A stretch of 64,000 bases of DNA from Mucilaginibacter limnophilus. Lineage in GTDB: Bacteria > Bacteroidota > Bacteroidia > Sphingobacteriales > Sphingobacteriaceae. Below are positions 60,221 through 64,000 of this stretch, one piece after another; positions within the stretch are counted from its first letter, which is position 1; each line of letters starts with the position of its first letter. The DNA lies in NCBI RefSeq assembly GCF_004005815.1, contig NZ_SACK01000007.1:124001-188000 (forward strand). Direction: 5' to 3'. Under the pieces are notes generated by a model. That model searched no databases. It was not told where the DNA came from and was given only the letters and a program-made list of their open reading frames with translations. A program made the position numbers and the translations under genes.

Positions 60221-62503
60221 ATGATTAAAAACTCATTATATCTGTTACTAATAGCTGTATTATTTAGTGCGTGCAGTACTACCAAGTACCTTGCGCCGGG
60301 TGAAAAATTATATACCGGGCACAAGGTAAAAGTTGAAGCTCCTGAAAAGGGAAAAGAACTGGAAGCCGATTTAAAAGGGTTACTTCGCCCAAAACCTAAC
60401 TCGAAAATATTAGGATTACGTTTTAAGCTTTGGGTGTACTATAAAACCCGTACTACCAAAACCAAGGGCTTCAAGCATTGGCTGAATACCAAATTTGGCG
60501 AGCCGCCTGTACTCGTAAGCGCTGTAGACCTTGAAAAGAACAGTGATATATTACAAAACCGCCTGCAAAATAAAGGCTACTTCCAGGCGCTGGTAAGTGG
60601 AGATACAATTGGCAAAGAGAAAACCGCCCGTGCCGAATATACTGCGGTTACAGGTCCGGCTTACAAAATCCGTAATGTAACCTTCCCTACAGGTACCGAT
60701 AACCTGGACACTGCTATTGCCGGCACGCGCGATAAAACGTTGTTGAAACCGGGTGATAATTATGATCTGGATGTCATTAAAGCTGAACGTTTACGTATTG
60801 ATGCAAGGCTTAAAGAAAAGGGCTTTTTCTATTTCGCGCCCGAAGATATCATCGCACGGGTAGACAGTACCATTGCCGGGCACCAAGTTGATATTGCCGT
60901 AGCGGTAAAACCTGAAACCGGCGACCGTGATCGCCGCATATATACCATCAACAAAATATACGTTTACCCGGCTTATTCGCTGCGCGATACCTCACTGCAT
61001 TTAGATCGGGCGGAGCCATACCGCTGGTATAATGTGGTTGATCGTCCGAAGAAGACTATTCGTCCATTTGCGTTTAAGAATACGGTATTGCTTCATCCGG
61101 GTGAAGTGTACAACCGTACCAGCCATAACAACTCGCTTAACCGCTTTGTAAATTTAGGGCCGTACAAGTTTGTGAAGAACAGGTTTGAGGATGTGTCAGC
61201 CGATTCGTCGAAGCTGGATGTGTATTATTTCCTTACTCCTTATCAAAAAAAATCGATACAGGTGGAAGTGCTTGGACGTACCACATCGGCCAACTTTAAC
61301 GGTACGCAGGTGAGCATTAACTGGCGTCACCGCAATGCCTTTAAAGGTGCCGAATTGTTGCGTGTTACCGCTTTTGGAAGTACTGACGTACAGATATCCG
61401 GTCAGAACGGCGGTTATAATGTTTACCAGTTAGGTGGCGAAATGAACCTCACCTGGCCGCGTTTTATTTCACCTTGGGATTTTAAATCAGACAACGCCTT
61501 TATCCCGCATACTAATTTAACACTAGGTTATACCCTGGTGAACCGTACCAAGCTGTACACATTAAACTCGTTTCATGGTTCGTTTGGGTACGATTGGAAA
61601 GAGAATATCCATAAAAATCATGAGTTGAATTTACTGCGTGTAACTTTCGTTGATCCGGCAAATGTCACTAAAGAATATACTGATAGCATTAATTCAACTA
61701 AAAACCCTGCATTACAACACGTTATAGACAGGCAGTTTACATTTGGCCCCACATATAGTTATACTTATACCAATACTACTGAAGAATACCGCACCAACAC
61801 AATGTTTTACAATGGGCGCATAGGAACTTCAGCTGTAATAGCAGGTTTAATTACCGGTGCGGATACTCTTGCACTTAAAATTCCCACGATATTCGGTACG
61901 CCATTTAATCAATACGTAAAACTCGAAAATGATTTTCGCTTTTACCACAAAACAGGTGTTAACAGCAGCATTGCAACCCGGTTGATGGTTGGCGTAGGTA
62001 TTCCATTTGGTAACTCCACGGTAATGCCATATAGCGAACAGTTCTTTATTGGCGGTAGCAACAGCTTAAGAGGCTTTAGGGCAAGATCAATTGGTCCTGG
62101 TACATTTTACGCTGGCAGTAACAGTGATGGTGTAGGTTTCCTGCCCGATCAGGCCGGTGATATCCGCATAGAAGGAAATATTGAATGGCGTCCAAAGCTA
62201 TTTAGTATAGTACGCGGTGCCGTGTTTGTTGATGCCGGTAATATCTGGTTGATGCGTGGTAACGGCGCGCAACCTGGAGCTGCCTTTGGTAAAGATTTTT
62301 ACAAGGAATTTGCTGTTGATGCCGGCGTTGGTTTGCGTTTCGACGTAACTGTTCTGGTGCTGCGTACCGACTTTGGCTTCCCGATACGTAAACCATGGCT
62401 GCCTGAAGGACAGCGGTGGGTGCTAAACCAGATAGATTTTAGCAGCAGCAGATGGCGCAGCGAAAACCTGATATTCAACCTGGCTATCGGTTATCCGTTT
62501 TAG
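60221..62503 (+). CDS. TamL/TamA-type BamA-family outer-membrane lipoprotein
   Basis: A 760-residue Omp85-family protein. The lipobox is LFSAC (Cys18), so it is anchored by a lipid, unlike enterobacterial TamA. POTRA-like domains lie at about 25-330 (VKVEAPEKGKELEADLKGLL, IYTINKIYVYPAYSLRDTSL). The barrel has EQFFIGGSNSLRGFRARSIGPG (about 607-628), with the RGF motif, and ends in FNLAIGYPF. It is the partner of TamB, encoded 3 bp upstream. Such a lipoprotein form, called TamL, is known in Bacteroidota and acts in outer-membrane homeostasis. ATG start. Confidence 0.9.
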   Translation: MIKNSLYLLLIAVLFSACSTTKYLAPGEKLYTGHKVKVEAPEKGKELEADLKGLLRPKPNSKILGLRFKLWVYYKTRTTKTKGFKHWLNTKFGEPPVLVSAVDLEKNSDILQNRLQNKGYFQALVSGDTIGKEKTARAEYTAVTGPAYKIRNVTFPTGTDNLDTAIAGTRDKTLLKPGDNYDLDVIKAERLRIDARLKEKGFFYFAPEDIIARVDSTIAGHQVDIAVAVKPETGDRDRRIYTINKIYVYPAYSLRDTSLHLDRAEPYRWYNVVDRPKKTIRPFAFKNTVLLHPGEVYNRTSHNNSLNRFVNLGPYKFVKNRFEDVSADSSKLDVYYFLTPYQKKSIQVEVLGRTTSANFNGTQVSINWRHRNAFKGAELLRVTAFGSTDVQISGQNGGYNVYQLGGEMNLTWPRFISPWDFKSDNAFIPHTNLTLGYTLVNRTKLYTLNSFHGSFGYDWKENIHKNHELNLLRVTFVDPANVTKEYTDSINSTKNPALQHVIDRQFTFGPTYSYTYTNTTEEYRTNTMFYNGRIGTSAVIAGLITGADTLALKIPTIFGTPFNQYVKLENDFRFYHKTGVNSSIATRLMVGVGIPFGNSTVMPYSEQFFIGGSNSLRGFRARSIGPGTFYAGSNSDGVGFLPDQAGDIRIEGNIEWRPKLFSIVRGAVFVDAGNIWLMRGNGAQPGAAFGKDFYKEFAVDAGVGLRFDVTVLVLRTDFGFPIRKPWLPEGQRWVLNQIDFSSSRWRSENLIFNLAIGYPF

Positions 62504-62507
62504 GGTA

Positions 62508-62536
62508 GAGATCAGTGATTGGCGAATAGAAATTAG
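62508..62536. repeat. Word-like repeat (GTGATTGGCGAATAG type)
   Basis: gagatcagtgattggcgaat and agaaattag follow the tamL-like stop directly. They are reverse complements of the ctaatctccaatcactattc words at 5036-5059. Confidence 0.45.
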
Positions 62537-62563
62537 AAAGCTTCCTTCGGGAAGCTTTTTTTG
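62537..62563 (+). terminator. Intrinsic terminator with UUCG loop
   Basis: Stem aaagcttcc / ggaagcttt (9 bp) with a TTCG tetraloop at 62546-62549, followed by seven Ts. It ends the tamB-tamL operon. Confidence 0.92.
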
Positions 62564-62572
62564 CATTTAGAC

Positions 62573-62617
62573 AGATTCAAAATCCGAAATCGAACATGCG
62601 AATTCCGAAATCAAAAC
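62573..62617. repeat. Word-like repeat (TCCGAAATC type)
   Basis: ttcaaaatccgaaatcga, acatgcgaattccgaaat and caaaac form degenerate tandem words directly before the promoter and start of the retropepsin-like gene. Same family as 63124-63157 and, reversed, 4979-5012. Confidence 0.6.
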
Positions 62618-62625
62618 TACCTTTG
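62618..62625 (+). promoter_or_regulatory. Candidate -7 box upstream of the retropepsin-like gene
   Basis: TACCTTTG fits TAnnTTTG and ends 5 bases before the ATG at 62631, predicting a leaderless mRNA. The region where a -33 element should be is made of TCCGAAATC word repeats and has no TTTG. Confidence 0.4.
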
Positions 62626-62630
62626 CGCCC

Positions 62631-63056
62631 ATGCAAACTACCATTCCGTTGCAAATGATTGACCTGCATGATGACGGCGTACATCCATTAATAGATATCA
62701 GGCTATTCGGCAAAAAATTTAAACTTGTATTGGATACAGGCGCTTCACGTACCGCGCTTGATAAGGAGCTGCTTACTCAGGCAAATGCTGAAGCACTAAT
62801 TTCGGCAACTGACAGACTTTCAACCGGACTTGGAACCAACAGCATGGAGTCATTTACTATGATGATAGATGATATGCGCATCGGACGGCTTAAGGTGGAG
62901 CTATTTGAAGCCGCTGTATTGGATTTGTCAACTATCAACATCGCTTATGAACAGCTTAATCATCCGCAGGTGCTGGGTGTTTTAGGCGGTGATGTATTGA
63001 TGAAATACCAAGCGGTGATAGATTATGGTAAACGAAAGCTGAAGTTGAAGTATTAA
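62631..63056 (+). CDS. Retropepsin-like aspartic protease family protein
   Basis: A 141-residue single-domain protein of the clan AA aspartic proteases. The active-site motif is VLDTGASRTALD (Asp35-Thr-Gly-Ala-Ser), with the second characteristic Gly-rich stretch VLGVLGGDVLMKY (about 114-126). One such domain must dimerise to form an active site. Bacterial members are periplasmic or cytosolic; here no signal peptide is seen. The substrate is unknown. It is flanked by terminators on both sides, so it is a single-gene unit next to gyrB. Confidence 0.82.
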   Translation: MQTTIPLQMIDLHDDGVHPLIDIRLFGKKFKLVLDTGASRTALDKELLTQANAEALISATDRLSTGLGTNSMESFTMMIDDMRIGRLKVELFEAAVLDLSTINIAYEQLNHPQVLGVLGGDVLMKYQAVIDYGKRKLKLKY

Positions 63057-63080
63057 GAAGTAAAAGAAAATCTCAAAATA

Positions 63081-63117
63081 AAAGAAAGAGCCTTTCAAAA
63101 TGGAAGGCTCTTTCTTT
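63081..63117. terminator. Bidirectional intrinsic terminator between the protease and gyrB genes
   Basis: A 16-bp stem (left arm aaagaaagagcctttc, right arm ggaaggctctttcttt, one G-U pair) with a five-base loop; A and T runs on both sides let it serve both convergent genes. Confidence 0.9.
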
Positions 63118-63123
63118 TATCAT

Positions 63124-63157
63124 AAATCCGAAATCAAAATCCAGATTCGAAATCAAA
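63124..63157. repeat. Word-like repeat (TCCGAAATC type)
   Basis: aaatccgaaatcaaaatc and cagattcgaaatcaaac lie between the terminator and the gyrB stop codon, with the words ending at the stop itself. Confidence 0.55.
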
Positions 63158-63158
63158 C

Positions 63159-64000
<842 letters not shown>

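Overview
The window reads as chromosomal DNA of a Bacteroidota member, most likely family Sphingobacteriaceae (Mucilaginibacter/Pedobacter type). The reasons are Bacteroidota-specific families (DUF2911, DUF3810, DUF6263-like, HU-CCDC81/SPOR fusion, lipoprotein-type TamA), TAnnTTTG-type -7 promoter boxes, weak Shine-Dalgarno signals, and intergenic inverted repeats and word-like repeats of a kind I associate with that family. Assignment rests on family recognition, not on a search. No tRNA, rRNA, CRISPR array, prophage or insertion sequence was seen.

Layout. 1-2698: end of an AI-2E-type permease, a small Lys-rich protein, a Gfo/Idh/MocA oxidoreductase and an aldo/keto reductase. 2759-12241: one minus-strand block, TPR protein > plug-less outer-membrane barrel > HU/SPOR membrane protein > ExbB > ExbD > TonB-like protein > folC, which looks like a dedicated proton-motive-force-driven trans-envelope machine. 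12392-16841: two stand-alone receiver proteins flanking two paralogous mini zinc ribbons, an Omp85-type barrel, a glycine-zipper protein and a GlxA-type regulator. 16967-20631: SRPBCC-like protein, NTF2-like lipoprotein, Bcr/CflA exporter, and a minus-strand sigma/anti-sigma/lipoprotein set. 20807-22820: secreted propeller-like protein and a signal-peptide-bearing acetolactate decarboxylase. 23057-26534: MlaE-MlaF-MlaD lipid transporter and a secreted EEP-fold phosphatase/nuclease.

26536-28735 holds poorly known genes. 28856-32733 is a sugar or polyol catabolic locus: two TIM-barrel isomerase/epimerases, a Gfo/Idh/MocA dehydrogenase and an AraC activator. 32730-33755 encodes a desaturase that closely resembles eukaryotic sphingolipid delta-4 desaturases. 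34333-40112 carries DUF2911, DUF3810, an alpha/beta hydrolase, an ArnT-like GT39 and a metallophosphoesterase. 40125-43550 is the dTDP-rhamnose operon rmlBCDA. 43744-51030 carries housekeeping genes (miaA, CCA-type nucleotidyltransferase, tsaC, GT9, dapD, S4 protein). 51242-54832 is dnaE, 55070-62503 is tamB plus a TamL-type partner, 62631-63056 a retropepsin-like protein, and the window ends inside gyrB.

Much of the window serves the envelope: OM assembly (Tam, Omp85 protein), lipid trafficking (Mla), glycan synthesis (Rml, GT9, GT39) and PMF-coupled machinery. The most unusual observations are the DES1-like desaturase, the HU/SPOR-ExbBD-TonB-barrel-TPR operon, and a family of degenerate intergenic word repeats, one copy of which is translated in frame inside FolC while others touch the start codons of folC and miaA.
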